Below, piece after piece: positions 26,256 through 51,822 of a DNA stretch of 64,000 nucleotides. Origin of the DNA: Apostichopus japonicus (lineage: Eukaryota > Echinodermata > Holothuroidea > Aspidochirotida > Stichopodidae). The DNA lies in the NCBI RefSeq assembly GCF_037975245.1, contig NC_092578.1, positions 12,260,321 to 12,324,320 of the forward strand, written 5' to 3'. Position 1 is the first letter of the stretch, and every line of letters begins with the position of its first letter. The notes beneath the pieces are model-generated. The model made no database searches, was not told the DNA's origin, and was given only the letters and a program-made list of their open reading frames with translations. The position numbers were made by a program, and so were the translations under genes.

Positions 26256-26453
26256 CTATCGGAGCTTGCGGCATTTCTTGATCGTAAATTGTTGTATGAT
26301 TGGCTGAGAGTCAATCTTTTTGAGGATGTCGCTTTCGTTGCACATGACAGAGAGCCTATTAAGTCGCCGTTGCCCCATTCTGTTCCGGAGATTTTTCTTG
26401 ATTAGTTTTAACCTTGAAAATAAACGTTCCCCAGTACAATTTGTAACCATCAT
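26256..26453 (-). pseudogene. hAT transposase C-terminal dimerisation domain remnant
   Basis: The open frame carries GERLFSRLKLIKKNLRNRMG, then RLNRLSVMCNESDILKKID, the conserved end of hAT (ZMYM1-like) transposases. The N-terminal DDE part is missing. It lies inside the element 25510-26923. Confidence 0.65.
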
Positions 26454-27435
26454 GCATAGAAATGAAAGGGGGGTGTAGGCGGTTTTACACTATCTAACGC
26501 AACGTAGTCGCCAAGAACCTGAAATATTTTTAAGGGATTGCCCGAGGAACATGAACTTACTAGTAGCATGCTCCTCATGGTGAAACATAATTGCACCTAT
26601 TAGGTGAATTGAGTGTACTGTTAATAGTAGGAGAGACTAGCGTAGGTTCTTATGACCAACTTTGACCAACTGGTGTTGTAAGCCTTCGGAGCATTGTATA
26701 TTCCAGGGTTGCCAACTCAGATTGGAATATTTAATGTCAAACTCTCAAGTGTTTCACCAACTCTCGTCACAAGTTGTCAAGTATCGAATTCAATCAGGCA
26801 TAATGGCCTATTCAATAAGTTTTGCTCCCACATTAAGACATGGGGTTACTACGATTGCGGGGCCCCTGACATCCCGGGGCCCTGGGCCAGGGCCCAGTGG
26901 GCCCATGCGTTAAGACGGCCCTGGTGATTTGGAGGGTATGAACACATCTCTGCCCAAAAAACTCTGCCTAAGCGACGTCCATGCCCCAATTGAAATTTGC
27001 ACGTGGATTCTCTCCTCACATAGTCATTAGGTTGTTCACTTCTGACATGTCTTCCAGTTCCAACATTTACTGTTGCATTTATCGGGATATATATAAATAA
27101 TGCGGCATAAAAGCATCAATCTTTCAAACTTGTTTTACTTTAGTGACCTTGCCACACGCAAATTTCAATTGGGCCCAAGATGGCTCTATGACCGATTATT
27201 CCGTAATTTACATTGGGGCAGTCGGCTTCACTAAAACGATAAGAAAAAGCAGGAACAATAACACCTTATTAAAATTAGACCGTTAAATATCTCACGCAGA
27301 GTATCAAATCTCCTCTCTGGTTTAGGTTGTTTGTCGAGTCCAATATAGTGTAGGTTGCAACTAAACTTACACACTAAGTGCACACTGCTGAAGTACACTA
27401 CGCCGAGCTCACTTTTTTCTATCATCATAATGACG

Positions 27436-27648
27436 TCACATGTCACTGTAGATCACGTGATCATCATATCGCTGTTCGCGATAAGCCCAATTTTTGTTTA
27501 AAAAATCAACGAGTTTAGGAATTTTTTTTAAGCCTTTCCCAACATCGGATTGACTTGAATTTTCACATGTGTAATATGGAAACCAACTAGAATACTCTTG
27601 AATAAAATCGTATTTTTTCGTCGATGCTGAAAAATTACTATCGTTCAT
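27436..27648 (-). other. unassigned 70-aa open frame
   Basis: MNDSNFSASTKKYDFIQEYS start, KGLKKIPKLVDFLNKNWAYR in the middle. Composition looks protein-like but no family was recognised and no splice partner is visible. Could be a first exon or a transposon fragment. Confidence 0.2.
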
Positions 27649-28393
27649 CTTTAAGTGGGCGCGGACTATTTACCGGCTGTGCTCCCGCCCAGTAGCGTAC
27701 ACCGAGCTGTTACAGTAGAACGCTGTTGTTCCCGCCCAGTGGCGTAGCTACGGGGGGGGCCTGGGGGGCCGGGGCCCCCCATGAAATCGGCTGGCCCCCC
27801 CACTGGCCCCCCCACTGGGAATGGGGTAAAAAAAATTGTAAAAAAAAATTGTAAAAAAAAAAAAAAAAAACTCATCAGTGGGATTCACTAATATTTTTTG
27901 TTCAATAATTTGGGATATAGAGTTACACAATTTTCTCGTCTGCATCTGGCAGAATAAGAATAATACAATATCTGTAGTAATCATGAGAATGGTCATACAG
28001 CATGGCATGGCAATGGTCGATGCGACGGTTGCGACCATACACCACGAACCTTGTGCATGTGCTGCGCGATATCGATATCTACCAATACATGTAATCGGTC
28101 ATCGATTGGCACAAAAACCCAGATTCTGATGACAGCTGCCTCAAGAAACCCAATAAATGGCCTAATTAGCACCGAGCCACCAATGTGGACCATTACCGAA
28201 ACATCGATGCGTGTTAGTCTTCCATCCCCTTCCTCTAATGCTATTTAAGTCCACATGTGGGCATTTCCTGCAAACCTACCGGTAGCCCACAGGGGTTTGA
28301 GTTGGGAGAAAGGCCTTGACACCTTGAAACAACAAATGATGCCAACCATAGGCGTTCGAGGCGGGGGGTGCAGGGGGGCAGACTGCCCCCTAA

Positions 28394-28542
28394 ATTTCCA
28401 GAGGACAAGAAATTCGGGCGAAAGTCCTGAAAAATTCGGGCAGCCTAAGAGGAGAAAAAAAAATATATATATATATATATTTTTTCTCCTCTTAGGCTGC
28501 CCGAATTTTTCAGGACTTTTGCCCGAATTTCTTGTCCTCTGG

Positions 28543-28546
<4 letters not shown>
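28394..28546. repeat. large inverted repeat (about 66-bp arms) with a TA-rich centre
   Basis: The left arm begins ATTTCCAGAGGACAAGAAAT and contains TTCGGGCAGCCTAAGAGGAG; the right arm is its complement ending CTTGTCCTCTGGAAAT. Only about one base differs, outside the (TA)n centre and A/T run lengths. It is followed by a long (TA)n tract (28543-28630). Confidence 0.85.

Positions 28547-28630
<84 letters not shown>
28543..28630. repeat. (TA)n microsatellite
   Basis: Alternating TA with one TACATG interruption at about 28581-28587, immediately right of the large inverted repeat. Confidence 0.9.
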
Positions 28631-28633
<3 letters not shown>

Positions 28634-28810
28634 GTAGCTTGCCCGAATCTTTTTCAAATTTTTGCCCGGCAATTCCATGATTTTCTTTATTTAGCATCAT
28701 GATGCCCGAATATTTCCGTGTAACACCACCGTAAGCGCAGTTCATCTGGGCTACCACGCTTTTTGCACGATCAATTTTTTTCTTCTAACTAGTCAATTGT
28801 ATACCTGGAC

Positions 28811-29472
28811 CAAGGGCGGCGGAACCGGGGGGAAAAAGGGGGCACGTGCCCCTCCCCCACTTTTCCTCAAGTTAGAAATGTGCCTTTTTTCTACATAAAA
28901 ATTGAGGTGCCTCAAGTTAGCAAGAGGCCAGGGAACCAGAATGAACACTCGGGAAGGGCCGTTTCCGGCCATCTGAGGGGTTTGTAAAACCAAAAATTTT
29001 ATAAAAGTACGCTCCGCGCCAACCGATGGTGGCGCTCCGCTCAGATAGCCGTGCATACAACTTTGCAAATCCTGGCTAAGCCTGTGACTTTTAACGAATT
29101 TCTGTGAGTCAAACTCAAAGCATTTTCGAATGGAAAAAAATTGTTAAGATTTTAACAAGAAAAAAACTCTAATTCGGAAGATTCCTACATTAGCAACTAA
29201 CATGATTTCACCTCATTTTGTCTCAAAAGAAAACATGTTCCTTGTTTCCCAATTTGCGCATTGGATATTGCAGTGCTAGTATGCATATTTTCCTTGAGGG
29301 GGGGGGGGGGGGGTGACGTTGATGGAGTGATGTGTATACACAAATAAGATAATACAATAAGAGTTATAAAGGGTACTGAATATAACGCTGCATCATTCCA
29401 ATCGAATTTCTGCAAAGTGCCCTTTGATGTCGGTGCCCCCCCCCCAGATTAAAAGTGCTTCCGCCGCCCTTG
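28811..29472. mobile_element. nested hAT-like MITE with 8-bp target duplication (7/8)
   Basis: Ends CAAGGGCGGCGGAACC and GCTTCCGCCGCCCTTG; flanks ACCTGGAC (28803-28810) and ACCTGGAT (29473-29480). It contains the core module at 28950-29050 and a G-run at 29297-29313. Nested in the element 27737-30340. Confidence 0.75.
28950..29050 (+). repeat. dispersed core module
   Basis: GGGCCGTTTCCGGCCATCTG, then TACGCTCCGCGCCAACCGAT and GGTGGCGCTCCGCTCAGATA. A short stem GCGCCAACC/GGTGGCGC with GAT loop lies at its heart. Confidence 0.85.
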
Positions 29473-29874
29473 ACCTGGATATCCCCGACATGAGTGTATA
29501 AAAGAAACATTTTCTTTTTCATGGATGGTGGGGGGGGGGGGAGTGTCTACAAGCCTAGAAGTACAGGTTTTATCATATTCTTTGTTATATTTTATACTTT
29601 TTTGTGAGACAAATTGCAGTCTCACCCGACACAGCGACATTATCCCGCCTACGTGTCGTTGAACAATGTTTTTCTGGAGGTAGCTGAGTACTGTGTTAAA
29701 ATAATAAATAAGGTAACTAAATATAGCAGCTTAAAAAATATACTGTCCCATTTTTCCCCTTCAAAGTGATGTTACCATTTTTTCTTCTTCTTATTTACCA
29801 AATTTTTGGGGAACTGTAGATTTCTAAAACGTGAGATTATAAAATAAAGAATGTTTAGATGCAACTTGCAAGGC

Positions 29875-29972
29875 CTCAGAAGTGCCGTTTCCGGCAATCT
29901 GAGAGGCATTGTGTGCCAAAATTTTCTTGTTCGCTACGCGCCAACCGATGGTGGCGCTCCGCTTAGATAGTG
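29875..29972 (+). repeat. dispersed core module
   Basis: GTGCCGTTTCCGGCAATCTG, AAATTTTCTTG, CGCGCCAACCGATGGTGGCG, CTCCGCTTAGATAGT. One of the cleanest copies in the window. Confidence 0.85.
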
Positions 29973-30164
29973 TCACGGGAACTTTCGGGCACAAAAAGTT
30001 CTGCCCCCCCCAAACTGAAATGGTCCCGTACGCCTTTGATGTCAACTTCACTCAAGTTAAAAGTCTGGCTGAGTTGGCAAGGCCAGTCAGCATGAAAGAG
30101 AGAATTTTTTTTTTTTGCATTTCTGTCACCAAAGTTGCACATCTTTTTGGTTGCTATTTTGCCT

Positions 30165-30262
30165 CACAGGTGCCATCTCCTGCGATCTGGGGGGTGCTGA
30201 AATCTCAAATTTTCTCTGTACGCTCCGCGCCAACCAAGGTGGCGCTCCGCTCAGATAGTAAC
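30165..30262 (+). repeat. dispersed core module
   Basis: GTGCCATCTCCTGCGATCTG, AAATTTTCTCTGTACGCTCC, GCGCCAACCAAGGTGGCGCT, CCGCTCAGATAGT. Confidence 0.8.
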
Positions 30263-30940
30263 CCGGCCCCCCCCCCCCCACAAGAAAGAACAGCCCCCCC
30301 ATGGCCCCCCCCCACTTAAAAAATCCTAGCTACGCCACTGTTCCCGCCTCATTCAAGTCGTCCCTAGAGAGTAATTTCTTCTCGGTACACCGAAGACCAC
30401 ATGCAATGAAAGTTTCCAGAATCCAAAAGAAATAAGATGGAAGAAATATTCCACACATTGGGGGTCGAAAATGCCGAAGAAGTTTCCTGTAACTTCGAAA
30501 GGAACCAGCAACTCATAGACGAAAAGAAATAACCGATACTGAATGAAATGGATCAAAACAACCGAGTATGAGGGTCAAGTCTAGTATTACTATTAGGTAA
30601 TGGCCCCAAGCTGAGGAATACCAGCACCGTACTCATACACTAATCATACTAACGTTAGGTTTGTATTACGAAAGATCCATCTTTTTCCCAGAGGCCTAAA
30701 GAAGCACGCCTCCTTTTATAACAGTTGATTCACTGCAATCAAGCAAATCTGCCGTTCTTCTGTTGTTGAAACCGATTTTCACAAATTCCTGGAGTTGTAT
30801 ATCATCGTTTTGATCTATTTTAATTTGTGATTGAAAATTCAATGAACGAGTATGAGTGCGAACGGTCGATGCACCTCGACTCTGTGATTGAAAAGTTCAC
30901 GCCCCACCCATGATATAAATAGGCAAGTTTGGCTGTCACT

Positions 30941-31262
30941 CAAATGGACGATCTCTGAGACAACGATCTCTGAGTGAACGATCTCTGAATGGACGATTTC
31001 TGAATCGCGACCATTTCTCAGTCGCGACGGTTTCTAAGTCAACGGCCATTTCTGAATGGGCGGTTCCCGAAAAGTTGGGTGTGTTTGCGCGGCAATCTCT
31101 GATTAGACGGTCTGTGTATAACGGCCATCTCTAAGTGGACGGCGCCTCACGTTAAGCGGCGATTTCAAAATGGACGGCTGCTGTATTTGAGCGGCGATCT
31201 CTAAGTGGACGGTTTCTGAGCGAACGACCATTTCTGAGTGGACGGCGCCTCGTGTTGACCCT
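30941..31262. repeat. degenerate short tandem repeat (about 16-22 bp units)
   Basis: Many irregular copies of words such as GACGATCTCTGAGTGAAC, GGCCATTTCTGAATGG and GGCGATCTCTAAGTGGACGG. Spacing is variable and changes are numerous, so it is an old array. Confidence 0.65.
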
Positions 31263-31421
31263 TTCCGCGTTCCATACGTATAGCATGTTGTCATTCATGG
31301 TTATTATCATAATGTCTGTACATCTCTTGTGTATGAGTGTAAGTACATCATTTATGATCCACATCGATATGGGTTCACTGGGTTTCCATTTGGCCTGTTT
31401 CCTACAAGATTTCTAACCGCA

Positions 31422-32125
31422 GGCGCGTACCCAAGGGGGGGGGGAAGGGTGGAGACCGCCCCTCCCCCTCGAGCATATTTTTTGGGTATTTTTTTATGAT
31501 ATCGAAGTTTTATAGTAGCCGTTATAAGAGGTTTTAATATTTGTACACCAATAAATTAACTGTGTCTGAATTTTCGAAAATTCCTTGAACAACATATCTT
31601 CATCATACTACCCTCTACTCGTGCAATTTTGACCGGTCTGTCAGGGGTTGAAGGGGGTTTTTCTATATTGGTTGTCCATAGATGCAATTTTGTGCAACAT
31701 TATGGGTATGTTTTGAAGTGAATTATTATACAAATTCTGAACAAATAATGGGCTTAAAACCTTGAAAAGTGGGGCTGACGGGTATTGTGGGGCGTTACGT
31801 AGAATTACCTACAAAAGTAATGATCCACAGGAGATGCGATGAGATCGAACATGATGTGTGACTGGTGACAATCTTGAAAAAGGTTATGATTGAAAATAAC
31901 TATTGGGAAAAACTTGATTCTCAGGCAAAATTGTACATCTGGTTGGTCATTTTCAAACCGGAGAAGTGAGAATTTCCGGTGATCTGGGGGCTATCAAAAC
32001 CAGAAATTTTCTTGTACGCTGCGCGCCTACCAATGGTGGCGCTCCGCTTTGATAGTAATTCGCCTGCATCCAAACAAATGTCCCCCCCCCCCCCCAATAT
32101 TTGAAACAAATCGCCGCCCCCTGAT
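31422..32125. mobile_element. hAT-like MITE, ends uncertain
   Basis: It begins CAGGCGCGTACCCAAGGGGG, like the element at 57980, has the GAGCATATTTT motif next to it, and carries the core module at 31968-32056. The right end (CGCCGCCCCCTG near 32125) is only partly complementary and no target duplication was found. Confidence 0.45.
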
Positions 32126-32158
32126 CATGTGCTTACTGTTCTCTATCATATTGAAAAT

Positions 32159-32913
32159 TACGGAAGAAGGGACATTGCATTGACGAGTTACCAACTTGAG
32201 ATGGTAGTAAGTGTGCAACTCGTCAATTTGCAGAAAATTTTTGCATCGACGAGATCCGTTATCTCGTCAAAACGTCAATTTTCTGAATTTTGTCATCTTG
32301 TCGAGATGGTAGTAAGTGTGCAACTCGTCAATTTGCAGAAAACTGTTGCATTGACGAGATCCGTTATCTCGTCAAAACGACAATTTTCTGAATTTTGTCA
32401 TCTTGTCGAGATGGTAGTAAGTGTGCAACTCGTCAATTTGCAGAAAATTGTTGCATTGACGAGATCCGTTATCTCGTCAAAACGTCAATTTTCTGAATTT
32501 TGTCATCTTGTCGAGATGGTAGTAAGTGTGCAACTCGTCAATTTGCAGAAAACTGTTGCATTGACGAGATCCGTTATCTCGTCAAAACGACAATTTTCTG
32601 AATTTTGTCATCTTGTCGAGATGGTAGTAAGTGTGCAACTCGTCAATTTGCAGAAAATTGTTGCATTGACGAGATCCGTTATCTCGTCAGAACGACAATT
32701 TTCTGAAGTTTGTCATCTTGTCGAGATGGTAGTAAGTGTGCAACTCGTCAATTTGCAGAAAATTGTTGCATTGACGAGATCCGTTATTTCGTCAAAACGT
32801 CAATTTTCTGAATTTTGTCACGTTACCATCTCGTCAACTCGTCAATTTGCAGATAATTGTCGTTTTGTCAAGTTGGTAACTCGTCAATGCAATGTCCCTT
32901 CTACGCTTCCGTA
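32159..32913. mobile_element. inverted-repeat element made of 105-bp tandem units
   Basis: The terminal inverted repeats share TACGGAAG, then GAAGGGACATTGCATTGACG and AGTTACCAACTTG (the right end has an extra CGTAG). GAAAAT lies directly outside both ends (32153-32158 and 32914-32919), a possible 6-bp target duplication. Inside are six 105-bp units (ATGGTAGTAAG at 32201, 32306, 32411, 32516, 32621, 32726) and a partial seventh. Each unit holds the hairpin TGACGAGAT/ATCTCGTCA. 105 is a multiple of three, so a 261-codon frame stays open by construction; it looks like no known protein. The superfamily is not recognised. Confidence 0.75.
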
Positions 32914-32937
32914 GAAAATGCCTGAGCTATTTTCATG

Positions 32938-33114
32938 TTCGTTTGGGATCTCGGACTTGACTGCTATCAAATCGAGCCTGAATACACAGTGGAGGAACTG
33001 AGACAACGAGATCTAGAGCGTGCTACACAAATCGCATCTGTGGCCGACACTGGCAGTTGCTACGATGCTAGTACTGCCAACACTAGAACAGTTCTGCGAC
33101 GGAAGGCAAGCCTG
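32938..33114 (+). other. possible orphan exon or transposon fragment, unassigned
   Basis: Open frame with a protein-like composition (CYQIEPEYTVEELRQRDLER, then TAQ-like acidic and Ser/Thr residues and VLRRKASL). No clear acceptor precedes it. No family recognised. Confidence 0.2.
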
Positions 33115-33243
33115 GTGCTTGTGTGTCTTTTGTACGTTCTGATTTCTCATGGAAACCTTTTCATGTCAGAAATAATACAGTATCGTTTTTCCTTCCCTGC
33201 TCCTTCCTCTTGTTTACTTAACCAAATGCTTGGCTTTCCGTAA

Positions 33244-35630
33244 GTTTGCACCAAGTTCCGAACAATCTCTGAGAGCAAGTGTTCAATTCATTTGCAGAGA
33301 GCTGGAACTGTTTAACTTACGATGTGGCTCGCTCACGACATTATTGAAGCGCATTCGTTACATAATGGCCAGTATAGGTGTGAACAAAATGATTAGAAAA
33401 TTCATGTAAATTTGGGGAAAGGTAGTTATTTTTTCAGAGGGTGTAAGAATATCTGTCTCTACTTTGAGGTAACTACAAAACCACGTGGTTTATATCTCCT
33501 TTAAATGACAAACAATTAAACTTACTGAATTACAACACCACACTCCATCTAGTTTTATGAAACTGTGTACATTTGACATTATACAGTAACTGTATATAAT
33601 TGCTGGAAGCCCCGACTCTAACCTCATCTTCCTCCAGAAATTAAAAAATAACGAAAGAGGATAAAACCAGAATAGTGGCTGCATTTGAAAGGACGTGAAT
33701 TTATACCACAGATCTGCACAGAACAAAGTCTTGTTTTGATCATTTGTGTACTACATCACTCTCTACACATTTCAAGGTGTAACTCAAAGTATTTAGCATA
33801 ATAACTGTATATAATTGCTGAGATGACTATTGTTAGATGCCTGTTACAGAGACTCAAGCAAAAAACAATTATTTGAAATTATAGATAGGATATAAAAAAA
33901 TTCAAAGTTCATAATTTTGAAGAAAACAAAATGGTTCCGCAAGGTCATTTCCAAGGTAAAAGTAAAGGTCCAAATGTAAATTGTTTATTAATTTAGCCTA
34001 CATGACAGTGGATAATTAACCTTCATTGCATTAGCTTTAAAATGACACATTTCCCATCTATATTGGACCTAACTTTTCGAGTTATGGGTCTCTCAAATTT
34101 GTGGGCCCGGCCCTTTTTCACGATTTTCCGCAACATTCGCGGTCCGCAACTTTGGATCCGCAGGCCCGATTTCGCTAAGAACTGAAATTGTGCCTTTTTT
34201 GTGGACAGTAATTGCATTTACCAATTTCAAGAAATTCTGAGATGTTGGTGTATTTATCTTCCCGTTTTTTTGTGATTTGACATGGAATGACCCGTAAGAT
34301 CTTTTCAGATACAAAATGGTGAGACCTATAGGCTACTATATTGCACCAAAGAAATATGAGTTGGTTTAGTCCATGATTAGCATAGAAAAAACTTATTGGG
34401 AGTAACGCACACCCATTAATATGCATGGGATCGCTATAGACTAGATACTTTCTTCAAGACACAGGAAAGCTACCAGTACATTTACAATTATTTAATTTAT
34501 TGAAACGGTTTTGCAATATTTATGTGTCATCCATTGCTGCTTTCAAGCATGTGCTATGCGAGTCAATTAGTGCACAGGCCAATTGCCGACTGATTGAAGG
34601 CGGATGTGACAATAATTAACTTTTCAAATCCTAGTAACAATACTGCATACGTACGAGTACACACGTATATGGACAATTGAACCTTAAAACCGTAATGAGG
34701 CGAATGTCATTCCCAAATTCATGTTAGCTAATTTCCGTTCTGCTGTTCACGTGTTCCAATCCTATAATTCTTCCATTACATTTTAAGTTATATATATATA
34801 CGGTATATATATAAAGTGTACGATGTGTACAAGCCGGACTCATTTTTGACGTGAAGTCCTCTCAAGATTGTAAATTAATATTAGGAGTCGTCGCTGTTTT
34901 GTCACCAGTAAATCAATAAGATATATTCGTTGTCACGTAGCGATTCCTTTGAATCTTTTCGTTGCAATTAATGAATGAATAATTCATTATACTCGCTGTT
35001 AATTTTATCGGCGCGATTGCTATAGGCTAAAGTTTTAAGGAAAGCTTTTATACGAAATGCGAACCGACACAGTTTGACAAAGCTTCTTATGTTAGTTTTG
35101 TTCACGTTGGGTTTTCTTTCCAACCTTTTGATGTTTCAAGAACTGCAGTGAAAGAGTTATTTCAAGCACAACGAATCTGTAACAAATAGCCTAAGCGGTG
35201 ATGGCTCGTGTAAAGGGCTCGTGTTTAATTAAAAATAAAAAGGTATATAATGTATTATATTTGCTGCGCTTTCAAACGTGTGTGTATAGCTGACATTCAT
35301 TCGGTCGCGATTGTCAACTGATATCACGTCACATGGATCACAACGCGATAACATCACCTGCAACTCCACGATACCATCACGTATTTCATTTCATTTATTT
35401 GTTTTTTAGCAGTTTTCCACAACAGTAACACATATAATTGATTAAGTTAAATATGCAGCACGTATTTTTGTGAAAGAAAGTGCTCTAGAACAAGCCTCGT
35501 GGCTTAACAAAGTAGACCACTCCGATGCAAGAAAGGAAGAAGGAAATAAGGAAGCAAGGAAAAACTAATAAAAACAACAAAGCACACACTTAACAGTATA
35601 CATGAACACAAGTTTACTGTGAGATATAGT
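33244..35630. other. intergenic DNA upstream of PCGF copy B, no gene recognised
   Basis: AT-rich. A TATATATATACGGTATATATA palindromic stretch lies near 34789-34812. The promoter and non-coding first exon of copy B are expected in this region but no site could be fixed. Confidence 0.45.
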
Positions 35631-35635
35631 ATGGC

Positions 35636-36150
35636 ACCACACATAACGTCAAGCAAAACATAACGTCATTACGTGGCGTCAAGAATAGCATTATCCCCTA
35701 TGAACACGATAGCATCAAATCTTGCACCAAGAAATCACGGGTAGTATCCACCTATTAACATCACGATTAGCATTAACCTCTTAACATCACGATAGCATCA
35801 ACTAAACACCACAGACCTTATTGCATGAGGCAAAACTTCCAAGTATAGCATAATGTCATAGCTTGACGTAAGGCATCGATGTATAGCATCAACTATGAAA
35901 ACAATAGCATCAACTCTAGCACCACGAAATCAATACATATAACATCATGTAGAACGTCAATAATAACGTTACGTCATTACGTGTAGCGTCAGGTAAAGCA
36001 TGAACCCGATAGCATCAACAGGTAGTACAAGGATGCACATAGATGTCGCGCATGTCATTCACGTATTAACGTCACGATAGCAATGTTAGCATCATCTACA
36101 AAACACCCACCAAACCATCACGTATATAGTACCATCAGACAGAACCTCAA
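35636..36150. repeat. degenerate repeat of TAGCATCA / AACGTCA words
   Basis: Irregular recurrences of CACGATAGCATCAA, CATAACGTCA and CACCACRNA-type words fill about 500 bp just upstream of PCGF copy B. Period and copy number are not constant, suggesting an eroded array. Confidence 0.55.
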
Positions 36151-36333
36151 GTATAGCATTACTTCATAATATATATATTTATACACATGCACACATAAAT
36201 ATCACATACCGTGTAACATCTTGTAGACCCTTCACAAACATTGAATGAAGGACAATATTTATTCTGAAATATTTTTATTGACTATAATATTCATCAATTA
36301 TTGCTCATGATCAAAATTTTAATTTGTTTCCAG

Positions 36334-50997
<14,664 letters not shown>

Positions 50998-51192
50998 CAG
51001 CAGGTGACAAGACCCTTCAAGATTGAAGTCAGCATATTCGTGAGAGATTTCTGTAAAACAGGGAGAAAGATGAAATGAGACTGTTAAATTGTGCTAGTGC
51101 GCCACTTACCTTCTTGATGTCGTAGTTTACCACTGGGGTTCAATGTCAATGGACCCACCAGACACTGGCTGTCATCTTTTAGAGTGGTTCAG

Positions 51193-51198
51193 AATAAA
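51193..51198 (+). terminator. candidate polyadenylation signal for PCGF copy B
   Basis: AATAAA about 195 bp after the stop codon. Another AATAAA lies near 51697; neither can be confirmed from sequence alone. Confidence 0.35.
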
Positions 51199-51745
51199 TG
51201 GAGACACATGTTTTTTGTTTTTTCTGTGGATGGGGGATTGACTGCGGGAAGGGGAGGCAGAAAATGAACAGAGAGGACAGACTTAAAAAAACTTCTTGTC
51301 GTGGTAGAGAATTGGGGACGAGTGCCCTCTCCTCTACATGAAACCCTTTGCCCCTGCCCCGTCGTGTCCCATAATCTTGTCATTGGTTATGGGGTTATCA
51401 TCCCTGCAATTTAAGCAGATATAACATACCGCACAAGTTAAAACTGTAACTGCCAAATATACAACCGAACACTTTCACTCAACATAAATTGTTTCGTGGA
51501 AAGCTCATTGGTCGCTAGTAGCGACCTGCGTCAGGAGATCACATTGAGGGTTAGTTTTTGTGATTGGTAGGTAGTCCATATCCCCCACCCCACCCCCCCC
51601 CCCCACCTTCCCTATCACTCCCCTCCTCCTTCCCTCTCCTAGGTATTAAACTACCACACCTGCCAGGAATCACATTGCTGTGCTGCAGTGACGTAAATAA
51701 AAATCACTTGCTGGTTGGCCAGCTTTCATCCTTTTTTTGTTTTGC

Positions 51746-51822
51746 AGCCCTGCCCACCCCACCCAGTGTTGCATCCCCGCCCACCCCACCCAGTGTTGCA
51801 CCCCCGCCCACCCCATCCAGTG
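51746..51822. repeat. three copies of a 27-bp unit
   Basis: CCGCCCACCCCACCCAGTGT plus TGCACCC repeated three times with single-base differences, in a C-rich stretch downstream of PCGF copy B. Confidence 0.8.

Larger units (their letters stand above)
25510..26923. mobile_element. hAT-like element with 14-bp inverted ends, hosting a nested MITE
   Basis: The ends CAGGGCCGTCTTAA and TTAAGACGGCCCTG are perfect inverted repeats, followed inward by GGGCCCTGGGCC-type runs at both sides. The flanks (GGGAAATA and GTGATTTG) do not match, so the target duplication has decayed or the ends are from different copies. Inside are a hAT dimerisation-domain remnant (26256-26453, minus) and a complete nested MITE (25773-26196). 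Confidence 0.65.
27737..30340. mobile_element. hAT-like composite element, perfect 8-bp target duplication
   Basis: Ends CAGTGGCGTAGCTACG and TCCTAGCTACGCCACTG; direct repeats TTCCCGCC at 27729-27736 and 30341-30348. The 2.6 kb interior has no transposase frame and hosts at least one nested MITE (28811-29472), a large hairpin (28394-28546), (TA)n and three copies of the dispersed core module, so it grew by later insertions. Confidence 0.8.

Noticed and set aside
26662-26927. Overlapping frames at the right end of the 25510-26923 element
   Set aside because: They lie in the element's terminal GC-rich repeat and match no family.
32129-32914. A 261-residue frame as a gene
   Set aside because: It is made of 35-residue repeats of the 105-bp unit within inverted ends. 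No domain or codon pattern supports it.
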